This document shows, piece after piece, positions 34,248 to 44,946 of a stretch of DNA of 64,000 nt. The stretch lies in the NCBI RefSeq assembly GCF_029784155.1, contig NC_073692.1, positions 159,183,582-159,247,581 of the forward strand, written 5' to 3'. Source of the stretch: Uranotaenia lowii (lineage: Eukaryota > Arthropoda > Insecta > Diptera > Culicidae). Positions within the stretch are counted from its first letter, which is position 1; each line of letters starts with the position of its first letter. The notes under the pieces were generated by a model. The model did no database searches. It saw only the letters and a list, made by a program, of their open reading frames with translations, and was not told the DNA's origin. The position numbers and the translations under genes are program-made.

Positions 34248-34774
34248 TGTTCGTGAACACGAAATTGAGTGAGGTGGCGCTATCTGAGTGTGAAGTCCAG
34301 CTGGAATTTGATGTTTGGCCGATGAGGCCTGCTGTCAAAGTTTGCGGTAGCAGTTACTAAAAGGGACTAAGACAGTGATAATACTACGAAGAGCAGTTTC
34401 CGCCAGGGCTTTTATAAAAGGCCCTTCCGAAAAAACGTGATAGCTTTTTCTCGTGCTGGCAGTCGAAAGATAAACAACAAAGTGTAAATATGAAAAGATT
34501 GAGAGCAAAATTAATGTAAAGTTTTAGTTAAGATTGTAAATAGTAGAATTAGAATAAATGTTTGTTCGTTACGGATTAAGTGCAAGTTACGCAGTGAATA
34601 AATTTAAGTGAACTTACCTGTGATCGTCGAAATTACTTACCTGGACAATAAACAGATTGGAATACCTCCCGAAGACTTACCTGTTGAAATTCTTACTGGA
34701 ACCCTGGATCCTGGAAATTCTGGTGACGAATCGTAACCATTCCGAAGTGCTGAAAAAGTAAAGGTACTTAACTA
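34248..34774 (+). repeat. 3' LTR of the intact BEL/Pao element
   Basis: About 527 bp. Starts TGTTCGTGAAC after a purine-rich stretch (GAAGGGGCCAGTA), ends CTTAACTA, and is followed by unrelated AT-rich DNA. TATA box at 34413-34419. Differs from the 5' LTR by one substitution and one indel near AAGTG(A)AAAG and one substitution in ACCTGRACAA. Confidence 0.9.
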
Positions 34775-36363
34775 AAATTGTTTTTCGATTATTGTAAACT
34801 TTTGACTGGATTATAAGCTCTGCCACATTTGGCGGAAATTTATTCCATCCTAGGTTTATGCTTAGTTTTGTTGCTGCTGAAAAGTTTTTCTTGTAAAATG
34901 TTCTGGCTTTGTTGTTCGAAAAAGTAAACTTCGGGGAGGGTAGAAGCAGTGGTGTATGATTCAATTTAGAAGAAACATGATCAAAGCATAATGATCAAAG
35001 CATTTTTTTTTAATGAATGGGTGAGTAGAGCAGCTTTATCACTTTTTTAATGTATCCTGATTACGCTATTTTTATAGAGTTTCAAACCTGAATCAAGTCA
35101 TTATTTCGTTGCCCAGAGCAAATGTCAAACAAAATTGAATCTCTGACTTCGGCATTTGCAGTTTGTTAACCTCCCCACCCTACCCCAACTGAAATTTGAT
35201 ACCAATGACGACTGTCAAGCAATTCGTTTGCCTATCAGGTATCGAAATAGCAAGAAGTGTTAGCCTAAAAAAAATAAAAATAAAATTAACTAAAAACAAC
35301 TTCTGTCGTACATAGAGTAGATTTATTTTCATGAGATTTTGTAATATTTCGAGAGTATTGAAATATATGAGTTTTGAAAATATTGAAAAGCCGTATTAAT
35401 AGATTAAATTTATTAAAAATAAATGTCAGCTTCGTGAGCTCACAAATGGCTTTTTCATCATTAATTCTTAAAAAGTTTTTTTTTTCGTCGAAAAACATCT
35501 TGATCATCCATTATTCATTGCTAAAGAAAAACAAAAGTCATTAAAATGTGTTCCATTGCATCTTACACCAAAAGGAAAAAGGCTCAGCTTAAGGTAATGA
35601 AAAATTTACACAAATCCATTACCCACACCAAATCCTGTACTTTTCTTATCCAGCACTCGGTTTTCAAAGAAGCAGCAGAAATTGCAAATGACGAGCGTTC
35701 AAAAAAGAAAATGAAAGCGTTAAGATCTCGAATCCCTAAAACCGGTGATGATGATTATTTACGCACCGAGTTGTGGACTCACTCTCCTCGGTTTTTGGTG
35801 GCGGGTAATGAGGGAATCATCACACCTGCTGGCGACATCTGTGCTGCTAGCTGCTAAATGTGCTAATTAATGCCGCCACACAACAAATTTTCCAAAACAA
35901 ACCCGAAACAAATTCTGCTCTCCCTTCCAGCTCAGTACGGGGTAAAGCATCGCGCCCTCCGGTTTTGGTAGGAGAAATTGTTAGCACACATTAACATTCT
36001 AATTTGTGGTGCTTGCGGTTCGTTTTACCAGTGGAGATTTTGGATGCTCCCGGATGGCTATATTAATTGGATTTCAAAGGATTGAAATGGCACATTACAT
36101 GAAGCCAGTATTGGGTTTCGGACCTTTTGCATGCTTTTCCCGGAGGTGTAATCGGTATTACATGAACTTGGACAGAAGCGTAGATGATAATATCTTTAGT
36201 TGTCAACCTAAACTATGTATGGAAATGATTTGGTTTCAATTAGTTTATTCATCAATAGAATGAAGTGTTATTGCCGATATTTATGTTAAACTCACAGTAC
36301 TGCATTAAAGCAAATCATGTAGCGAAAGCTTTATACATGGCGACCGTTAAATAATGCTTAAAT
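34775..36363. other. AT-rich then GC-richer DNA, no gene identified
   Basis: About 34775-35540 is AT-rich. From 35546 to 36260 the composition is more balanced and lacks transposon signs. An ATG-started frame of 103 codons at 35546-35857 (plus) is basic and has no recognisable domain. I do not call it a gene, although it lies upstream of the host exon candidate on the same strand. Confidence 0.3.
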
Positions 36364-36530
36364 CCAGTCGCCAATCGTGGCCTAAAGGATAGCGTTCAAG
36401 TCTTCAAAGCCAGAGGTCATGAGATCGCATCCCGGTCATGGCATACAGAGTACACTTTCTGTGAGTTGGGGGTGTTAGCATTTGTAAGATGCTTGCCATC
36501 ATATCCTTGAAAGATGTACGCCTTAGTGCT
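36364..36530 (+). mobile_element. tRNA-derived SINE, copy 3
   Basis: Plus-strand copy with an A-box-like block (GTGGCCTAAAGGATAG, 36377-36392) and a B-box-like block (GAGATCGCATCCC, 36421-36433). The tail has TTTGTAAGATGCTTGCC. All three copies are diverged from one another, so they are old insertions. Confidence 0.7.
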
Positions 36531-37167
36531 GTTCTCTTCTGTTCAACAAACATATTAGTAAATAGAAATATCAGATAAAACCATATTAAATATTCTTTTG
36601 CGGGAAGAAAATTGAAACATCCAAATAATACGAAAAGCTAATAATAATCAGAAATCAATTCTTAAATAACATACGTTCATATTCATGCACAATATCAAAG
36701 CCTAAAAATTGCATTCAGAGCTGGATGAGTTTAAAAGAACTTAAGTTTTGGAATCAAGCATCAGAATTACATTTCGAAATTCAGAGTTTGAAGTCATGAA
36801 TTTAACAAAAAATGACTTTTATTATGAAAATGGGAAAACAATCACATATCGAAAGGGGGTGTCAGTATCATATTGTAGTAGATAATATTGGATAATTTTG
36901 GATAATATTGAAATATTGACCTTTTCAACTAAAAAATATTTGGCCGAATGTTCGGTCGAGTATTCTATTGAGTTTTAAATGAAAAAAAAAAAGTCGAGTC
37001 GATTTCTTTTAACCAGATAATAAAACTATATGATGAATTATTCCAAGATCTCGTTCAAGAAGAGGTCCCTTTGATTTTCGAAATGTAACTGAATCAACTG
37101 CATAATTGAAAGGACATCAGATGACTTGTCGCTTCTAGTTAGTTTATCATTCAAGAGATTTGATTCC
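36531..37167. other. AT-rich DNA, nothing firm
   Basis: Non-coding. A stretch at 36945-36970 (TTTGGCCGAATGTTCGG) weakly recalls the TATTCGGCC words at 39055-39165, but no clean element can be drawn. Confidence 0.35.
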
Positions 37168-38209
37168 TACACAGTGAATTTTGGCCACGATTTCCAGCAA
37201 AAAAAAATTGCTGGAAACGTCCAGCTATAAAAATTTTTGCTTGAAATCAGCTAACACGATTCGATTTGCTGAGTTTTCCAATACTTGTTCTATTATGCTA
37301 GCAATTTCCCAGCAAGTTTGATGTTGTCCAATAGAAAAAAAAAGCTCTTAAACCAAATCATTCGGTAAGTAGATTGTTTAGCATGAATTTGACAAGAAAT
37401 CTGACAATTTGTTTTCTTATTTTACAGACTAATTCATATTCTTTAATTAAACTAATCATTTATACCGAAGCATGGGAATAAAATTTACTTTGAGGAATAT
37501 GAATAAAAAGCAGTACCGTCAACTGGGGCAACAACAATTTTCAACTTCAAAGGCTTCTAAAAAACTTTTGTTCGCAGTTAATCCTACCCCTTATGCATCA
37601 AAAGTTTTAAGGATGATGGGTCATCAAACTGGCGTAGTTAGAAAAATTATTGGTTTTTTAGTTACTTTTAATTTTCTAAAAACATGCGATTTTCACCCCC
37701 CTTAAAAATGGGATAACTTGCAACAAACTTTGTTTTTAATGAAAACTCTTATGAACACGTATGAACATTTATAGTTTTTAATATATTTGCGATGCCTTAA
37801 AGACCATTACGCATGAAAGCACCAATTGCTGTAATTTTTTGGTCTGTAAAAACTTATTTTTGCATACATTAAGATGTAAATAATACTACGAAAAATATTA
37901 AAATTTGTACATTTATTGCTCGATTTATCAAATTGTATATAAAAATAAAAATAAAAACTTCAAACTTCAGTGTGATGTTACATAAATGTTGCATCTAACC
38001 CCGCTGTTGCATGATGCCCCGTTTAACGGTATTTATGAAAAGAAAACAATATGAACTGTACCTTTCTAGTTTTCTAGAAAATCTGTTAGAAGATTGCTGA
38101 TTTTTCAGAAATTGAGTGTGTGTTCTTTCCAGTTTTCTTTATTGCTGACAATTTTGCTGAAAAACCAGCAAAATGTTGCTGGTTTGCAGCATCAAAAGTT
38201 TGTTGTGTA
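37168..38209. mobile_element. TA-flanked non-coding element with internal TTGCTGG hairpins
   Basis: Left TACACAGTGAATTTTGG (from 37168) and right AAAGTTTGTTGTGTA (to 38209) form an imperfect inverted repeat with TA at both edges. Both ends have a subterminal hairpin of CCAGCAA and TTGCTGG. No transposase. A smaller element (37514-38031) is nested in it. Confidence 0.55.
37514..38031. mobile_element. Small inverted-repeat element, family TACCGTNAA, copy 1
   Basis: The left end TACCGTCAACTGGGGCA and right end TGCCCCGTTTAACGGTA are inverted repeats of each other. It is 518 bp and non-coding. A second copy lies at 44260-44946. It is nested in the 37168-38209 element. Confidence 0.65.
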
Positions 38210-40290
38210 TGAAATCTGCGACAAAACATGTGAAAACAGGTGCCAAGCAGTTTGAAATTGTTTATTTGATATCGAATTAGATGAAGGTTGATATTGAGAA
38301 AGATTTCTTCAAAAAAGTTGTTAAAAACTATGATGATCAACCTTGGGTGTATTACACTTTTCACCATACGTTTCCACATGGTCGGATAATTCAGAACAAT
38401 TTCCGAAAAAAATGTAAAAAAGGGGAAATCTGAAAGAAATCTAGTCATTATTCTAAAACATACAAGAGAATATAGAAAGAAAATTGTTTAAAAATTAAAA
38501 TTTTCATTGAATCACAGCAGCAGTGTTAAAATTGTTTCTTAAAATTTGACAAAAAATAATGTTAATGAAAATTTATATTCTTGGAGAAAGAATATCAGAA
38601 TTTAAAATTGATAAAGATGGATAGAAAAGTAAGGAAAACATTTACAAATGTTGAAAAAAGCATTTGGGCGTAGAAAACTTTTTATCGTAACATTCCATTA
38701 TTTAGGAGAAGTAGGACCGGGATAGAGGTGGCACTACCTTAACCTATACAATGAAATTTGGTTGGTCCGAAGCTCACATGTGGTGAACTTCGGATGGGCT
38801 GTTGATTTTTAATTTTTTTAACAGTCGTTCTTGAACAAAAAATCTTAAAATGTGCTAAGAGAAATTTGAATTTATTATTTGATTTGGCAAATAATCTGAA
38901 TAAAGATACCCGGATATGATTAAAATGTTTTATTGATACCAAAAGTTTTTTTTTTTGAAAATGTAGCCTTTTCAATATTACTTTCGGATATTTTGTTATT
39001 ATCTAAAATAATTTAAAAGTTTTTACAAATCTATTATTGTAAAAATTCAAAAAAAAATATTCGGCCTATTCGGCCAATTTAGCCGAAAACTTAGCTCAAC
39101 TAAGCTCAAATATTTGGCTTAACGGTTTTCGGGAGGTATTCGGCTGATCGAATATCCGGTACATCTTCAATTGAAATCAAGATTTTGAACTTATAAACTA
39201 CAGAGCTTTGAATTAAAAAGAAGTTATTTAACCTTCATTCTATAATTCAGAATCATTTTACTATTTTTTATTGGCATTCAAATACGCAATTTTAACACTT
39301 ACAATTCAGATCCAAACTAACAATTTAAATATTGAATATGAATTTATAACTTTAAAAAATTATTTTACACGCAATGAAAATATGACCATAAAACTATGCT
39401 TTGAGTTTTTGATAAATGAGTCTTGATTTTTCAAATGGATCAATCTTTATTTATTCTGGAATAACTCTAGACGTTGATGTATTTTATGTTTTCGTTTCAA
39501 ATTCTTCGTATGTTGATCACAAAATTATGATGATGCAATTCCATTTCCATTTTTTATGTTGATTTGAAATTAAGGGTTGAAGCTCTCAAATAGGTTAAGA
39601 ACTTTATTTTTTTTTAATATTTCAACAATTTCAGCAACTAAATTTCAAATTAGCATTGGATACCTAATCGTTAAATTTAACAACCCTCTAGAAATTTTTT
39701 AAATCTTTATTGAAAATCAACAATTTTGTTAGTTTTTTTTGTTGTTGAATGTGTAATGAACGCTCACGCGAGATATAGCTAAGGGACACCCAACACACTA
39801 CGATGGAGGTTTTTAAGAGCCCAAAATTCACTGCGCTCACCCTCAAATATTGATCCTCTTTTGAAAACAACTTTGCAAAATTTCACTTTTAATGAATGAC
39901 TCCAATGTGACTCTCAAAAGCCTAGCAGTTGAAAATTTAATGAAAATATGGTAAAAATTTCTTTTCAAAACAATTATTTATACTGGCCATTCTGTTAAAA
40001 TCATAATAGGTACTTGATTGAAGTAAAGATTTTAAGCTTAGAGAAAATTTTTATAAGACAACAAGTAGTTTTGGACTATACAAAAAAGTTTTAGAACTTT
40101 TTGTTTATACTTTCTCATACATTTTGAAACACTAAATATTTCACAAAACTATCTGCAGCATTTTTTGCTTAGGTTCAGTTTTATTTCTATTTAAAAAAAA
40201 AACTTTCCCCTGAACCAAAAATCTCGAAAATGGTACATTCACAAATTTTTAAAAGTATTTCCCAGAATATTGAAATGATTATACTGAGAA
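38210..40290. other. AT-rich DNA, nothing firm
   Basis: Non-coding. At 39055-39165 TATTCGGCC-type words recur (TATTCGGCCTATTCGGCC), resembling the ends of some hAT or LTR elements, but no partner end is convincing. Confidence 0.4.
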
Positions 40291-40808
40291 CTAGATGATT
40301 TTATCCGACCTTGCACGGGTTCACATTAAATATATATCAAAATGAGTCGTTCACAGGATTGGTCGATCTTGGATAAATTTTTTGAACTCGAATTTGCGAA
40401 TATTTTGAACGATTCTTAAGCCTTGGAATAATCTATTAAATCGGTTTATTTTCGATCCGATCTTTCAATCTTCTGAAATTGCTTTTCCTATTTATTCCGG
40501 AGAATTTGAGATTCAGTTTTGTCAGAATTTTGAAAACGGCACTATCTGAAAGAAAGCTTTCTTTATTGGTGCTACCATACTTTTCATATAGCCTGACTAA
40601 GTAGAAAGCGTTTTAACCTCTATGCCCTTGAGGAAAACCTTAACTTTTATCGAATGCTCAAGTATTCGAAAGTTTCATAAAAATCTTGATCCTAATAAAA
40701 ATCATACTTAAAAAATGGATCCTTGAAGAATTGAACTTGAGCTTCCATTTGATAGCTGAAAACGTTATCTTTATACCATGAACTGTGGCAAAATTAATGG
40801 TATTAAAA
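40291..40808 (+). repeat. Head of the CCCGGCC dispersed repeat, copy 2
   Basis: CTAGATGATTTTATCCGACC and the following GCACGGGTTCAC match the head at 17264, and CAAAATGAGTCGTT is shared further in. It is cut off by the element starting at 40809. Confidence 0.55.
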
Positions 40809-42583
40809 TAAGGTTGACAGAATTTTTCCCGCACGTAGATAGCCGGGCAAATATTTGTTATTTTAAACAAAGACCTGAAAAAAGTGGGTATTTCATTTCA
40901 AAAACTTCAATCCAAAATACGGGCAAATGTGAACTAAACTAAGGAATTATTCAACAAAATCTCGAGAAAACGCTTTAAAACTTTTTTCAATTTAGTAAAA
41001 CTTAAATCCTGGCTGTTTAATCTAAATATCTGCGAAATTCGCGCATTTGATTTCGAAGTTGTCGACTAAAATCTGGGCAATATCCGGGCAAATTTAGTCA
41101 AAACCAAAGAATTACTCATCAAAAATAAAAAAAATTGAAAATTTTGTTTTATCAAATTTCATCAGCAGATTTTAAATCATTTTTCATGCTTTAACAAACC
41201 ATGATTATTTTAATGAAACTTGCTCAAAAAATTTCGTGTTGGACGCATACAGTAGTTTTTCGATTTTATCACTATTCGATTTTATCAATATGGTTTTGAT
41301 TTTTTCACGCTTTTTTAGAAATCATTCAGAAATTATTTTTAGGACCTTAGTTTTCGTTCAAAAGCCTATAGCGTTTTTGTTCATGATATTTTTGTAAGGT
41401 TTATGTTATGGTATAGGTATTCAATAATAAGAAAATGCCATTGAACTGCTTACTTTAGCTGTATTGTGTTAAAAAAAATCATCATTTGAATTTTAAAAAC
41501 ACTTGTAATAATCGTCATAAATATTTCAACGTCACACTAATGCTAGTGTTTTTATTCGTACTTGGTTAGCAGCTTTAAAATAGTAAACTTTTTTGGTTAT
41601 GCGAATCATATAAAGATGTGGGTTAATTTACGCATTTTTGACAAGAGATAAGTGTCTCTGATTTCTTTTTTTTAATTTGTTTATTTGAAAAGGTGGCGTG
41701 CGCAATCCTGATGGGACTGCCTAAAGTAATGACTGAATGGATAATTTTGGAAGATCAAAATGAAATTCTGCTAGCTTAGCCTTAAAATATGTTAAAAAGT
41801 CTAAGATTTCTGTTTTTCTACATATGAAAAACAAAGGATTATCTGCCCATAAAGCAAATTTCAAGAAACACACTTTAAAAGTTCAAGTAGAGCAAATTTC
41901 AAAATATTTTTTGAAAAGGTAAACTTTTTAGTTAATCAAAGGTGTGAAGATTAAAATATTGAAAATTGGAATATGCAGAAGAAATTTTTTTGGTGAATTT
42001 TTCTCTAAATTCTTTTTCAAAATCGACATAAGAGATAACGACTGTTAAATTTCCGTAAAAACTAAATAATTCACTTTAATTAGATGTAGACTATCAAATT
42101 GATATTCTACATGGTTTTATTTCAAGAAAAAATCTTAAAATTGCTATAGAGAAGAATAATTCGAACTGAAATCGATACTTTGTGTTTAGAAATCTTTGAC
42201 ATTTACATCTTATGTTCAAAATTTATTGATACAAAACTTTTCCACTACTGAAAACATCATAAAATAATGTTTAAAGATAATAAAAATACCTTTTTCCACA
42301 TTAATTTTTAGTTTCGCCAAATTCACGGTTTCGCCATATTCACGGTAAACATTTTTTTGACCGTGGTAAAATCGAGAAACTACTGTTCATACATAAACAA
42401 CAATTTAAATACCATTTGTTTTTTTTTCTAGTTTGATTTACCAACAAGAATGAGAATATTCCCAGGTAAAATTTGGGCTTTTTCAATGAAATCCGAACAA
42501 CAATGCCAGACCGGACTTTGCCCTAATTTTACCATAAATATTCGGGCAAACCCGGGCTAAAACCGGGTAATCTGGCAACCTTA
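40809..42583. mobile_element. Element with TAAGGTTGCCAGATT ends, interrupted
   Basis: The left TAAGGTTGACAGAATTTTTCCC and right TAATCTGGCAACCTTA are imperfect inverted repeats with TA at each edge. Subterminal GGGCAAA and CCGGG words are frequent. No transposase. It is interrupted by the element 41250-42385. Related ends occur at 47361, 48561-48582, 55267-55734, 61000-61025 and 63824. Confidence 0.6.
41250..42385 (-). mobile_element. Non-coding transposon, family CAGTAGTTTTTCGATTTT, copy A
   Basis: Left end CAGTAGTTTTTCGATTTT and right end AAAATCGAGAAACTACTG form a 23-bp inverted repeat with two mismatches. The left edge is preceded by TA. 1136 bp with no intact transposase. The interior is alignable with copy B in reverse (ACTGCCTAAAG region and GACTATCAAATTGATA region). 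Possibly pogo- or mariner-derived. Confidence 0.7.
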
Positions 42584-42858
42584 TACTAAGTGTACCTGAA
42601 AAAACTACAACAACAGACTGGAACTATGATTAAATTTTCAATTTGAAAAATATCCGCTCCACTCTCAGTCGGAAAAACCTTATATCATATGTACTGTAAA
42701 AACTATTGCGTAAAATAAAAATAGATTTCAGGTTATACAAATGAGTATATACGGCACAACTTCTATTAATGGTGACTTATTTTTATTAGAAGTAAACGAC
42801 AATCGTAAAAATCTTTTCCTCCGAACATACATTTTGTCAAATTTGTGAATATTTTCAG
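42584..42858 (+). other. Probable intron end before the host exon
   Basis: AT-rich sequence ending in TATTTTCAG, a good 3' splice site. No transposon signature. Confidence 0.45.
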
Positions 42859-42948
42859 GCTGCTCCACCGTCATACGCGGAGCGTCATATTATTCTGAAG
42901 AACGTGACGGGTACCGATTGGGAATTCAAAAATCCCAAGTATATGTGA
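42859..42948 (+). CDS. Terminal coding exon of an unidentified host gene (partial)
   Basis: Directly after a splice acceptor (TATTTTCAG ending 42858) a 29-codon frame runs to TGA at 42946-42948. The peptide contains a PPSY motif, of the PPxY type that binds WW domains, then ERHIILKNVTGTDWEF and ends in NPKYM. The composition is balanced, unlike the surrounding DNA. A plausible 3' UTR follows with a polyadenylation signal. I do not recognise the protein. A tail with a PPxY motif would fit, but does not prove, the cytoplasmic end of a membrane protein. The upstream exons are not identified and may lie beyond the window or be separated by the transposon-filled DNA to the left. The frame in use is inferred from the clean acceptor-to-stop reading. 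Confidence 0.45.
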   Translation, partial: AAPPSYAERHIILKNVTGTDWEFKNPKYM

Positions 42949-43190
42949 GAAACGGATAGGTACGTATCCACGTGGCCACCTTATTCCATCGTTTGGGAAA
43001 CATAACGAGAAAACTTTCGGTGCAGTGATGTGACAAATGTAGTAGTGAGCCCTCAGATGGAAGGTCGACGAGCCAGCTCCGCTGAACTGGATTTTCCCCA
43101 GTAAAAATGGGGCAGAAAATTTAAGCCATTACCGAGTGGCTTCTCGCCGTGGCCGGAAACGGAGAATAAATGGTGCTCGGTCTGTTTTTT
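42949..43190 (+). promoter_or_regulatory. Candidate 3' UTR and polyadenylation signal
   Basis: Mixed-composition DNA after the exon's TGA. AATAAA lies at 43165-43170, followed by a GU/U-rich stretch (TGGTGCTCGGTCTGTTTTTT, 43171-43190), the usual cleavage context. Confidence 0.45.
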
Positions 43191-43783
43191 GAGGTTTAAA
43201 CGGAGTGGGGAGCCCTAATAAGATTGCTCCCCAGAAGGTCGTTGCCAAATGCGTTGGAAGACGAGTTTTCCGAATCCGGGCTCAGGTGTGTGGGAAGGAT
43301 GAAGACGAACTGTGGCCTTAAAAAAATGCGATCAGGGTCAAAATATTTTAAGGGAACTTTATCCACGAAACTCGTGAACGAATTTTGGCATATGTGCCGA
43401 AATAGAACGGTGATAAAAGACAACCAAACAAAATAAAAAAAAACACACACAAAATATAAATACGAACAAAAGACTAAAAATGACAAAAAATAACTTACAA
43501 ATGATGGAGAGTGATAAAAATAGCAAATAGGACAAAAGACAAACACACATTATAAACAAATCAAGAAAAGTGTCAAATGAATAAAAAAAAAACACGATAA
43601 AAAATACAAAATGATAGAAAAAAGTCAAACACTGACTATAAATTATGTTAATAATAATAAACTAAGATTTTTTTTGTAGTAATTAGTAAAACAAATCGAA
43701 CGAGGTCTGTATTTAATAAAAAATCAACAAAAATTGGAAGAAAACAATTAATTTCTCTGTTGAAATTTCTATTATCAAATAAA
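43191..43783. other. Post-gene DNA with a T-poor, A-rich run
   Basis: 43191-43400 is mixed unique-looking DNA. About 43427-43635 is strongly A-rich and T-poor on the plus strand, with repeated GACAAAA and ATAAAAAA-type words. The open frame opposite it is only a composition effect. Confidence 0.5.
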
Positions 43784-43882
43784 AGAGTACATTTCTTAAA
43801 ATTTCTCAAAAAGGAGAGTACGCTCACTTCTCAATCGAAAAAGAGTACATGTACTCTTAAAGAGTACGTATGATATCCCTAG
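43784..43882. repeat. Short repeat built on AGAGTAC motifs, copy 2
   Basis: Close copy of 20300-20402, with the same spacing of AGAGTAC motifs and the inverted pair near the right end. Confidence 0.65.
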
Positions 43883-44259
43883 GTTACGCATCTGTTTAAA
43901 TCGTTCAGGAAATATTTGGATGTTATAGTTATCATTGGAAAACTTCTACAGGGTGTATCGTAGATGGATAAAAGTTTAAGTCTAACCTGATCATCAGATC
44001 AAAATTTATTTATGATTTTCTATTCATAAATTCCATTTTTAATGTTCCGTTCTCCTATTTTAACATATTTTTAGTTCAACCCCCCTTGAAAAGCTGTATA
44101 ATTTGATGAAGCAACTAAAATCGAAACGAAAAAGGGACATTCTAGAGCAATATTAGACAACTCGACTTAGGTATGTTAACAGTTAAATAAAATTTCATTT
44201 TTACATAGTGGATTCAAGAACTGGTTAAAATTATATTATCAATGCTGAATATTATGAAT
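43883..44259. other. AT-rich DNA, nothing recognised
   Basis: Non-coding stretch with no supported feature. Confidence 0.4.
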
Positions 44260-44946
44260 TACTGTAAAACGGGGCATCATGAAACAGAGGTTTTAAATAC
44301 AACATTCACAGCACTTGTTAAATTTTAAATTTCAATTCAATGTTATTGAGGTATCATTAAATGATTAATGATGACATAGTTTCCCACTTTAAAAAAATAT
44401 AATTCAGCTACCTGTCTGAAGTTAAATAAAAAAGAAATGCAAATCAAACTTAAACTTCATAAATATCGTTTTATATGCTAGAATTTGATTGTTGAAAACA
44501 TAAAAAATTTAATCCATTCAAACATTAATTTTCATGATTTCAGCTATCAGAAGGTTGTGTTAAAGGTTAACAGAAAAAGAATGCAAAACTTAGTGCGAAC
44601 AAAACAGAAAAACACTGCAACTGATGTTTTTATACGCCATGGTCTTCATTGCATCACAAATTTATCAATTTTTGGTAAGTTTCCTAAGTTTCCTAACTTT
44701 TGATAAGATTTTTCATCAAAAAACAAATTTGTTTCAAGGTGCTTCTTTTTCCGAGTAGAGTTAAAATCGAATGTTTTTTAAAATTTCAAAATTACTGAAG
44801 TGATTAATATTTTTTTTGACTACGTCAATTTGATGCACCATCAATCTTTCAACTTTGGATCGAAAACCGTCTGATAATCTGTGGCCATAAGTTTTTTAGA
44901 AACCATTGAAGTTGAAAAATGTTGAATGTTGCCCCAGTTCACGGTA
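44260..44946. mobile_element. Small inverted-repeat element, family TACCGTNAA, copy 2
   Basis: The left end TACTGTAAAACGGGGCATC and right end TTGCCCCAGTTCACGGTA are imperfect inverted repeats and match the ends of 37514-38031. 687 bp and non-coding. Confidence 0.65.

Larger units (their letters stand above)
27482..34774 (+). mobile_element. Full-length BEL/Pao LTR retrotransposon, young copy
   Basis: 5' LTR 27482-28009, primer binding site 28012-28029, a single Gag-Pol frame 28249-33522, a 3' internal non-coding region with duplicated intron-like modules, and the 3' LTR 34248-34774. The LTRs differ at only about three positions plus the first two bases, so the insertion is recent or has been homogenised. 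No target duplication is visible at the outer edges. BEL/Pao is supported by the Gag domain, YVDD reverse transcriptase, RNase H before integrase, and the integrase C-terminal domain. Confidence 0.93.

Noticed and set aside
35546..35857. ATG-started frame of 103 codons upstream of the host exon on the same strand
   Set aside because: Basic low-information peptide with no family similarity. Its end does not join cleanly to the exon at 42859, and no donor site could be preferred.
36945..39165. Possible hAT or LTR element with TATTCGGCC words at both ends
   Set aside because: The two sides do not form a consistent terminal repeat and no flanking duplication was found.
43196..43628. Minus-strand frames of 89 and 116 codons very rich in F, L and V
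   Set aside because: They are the reverse of an A-rich, T-poor tract, and the apparent membrane-protein character is a composition effect.
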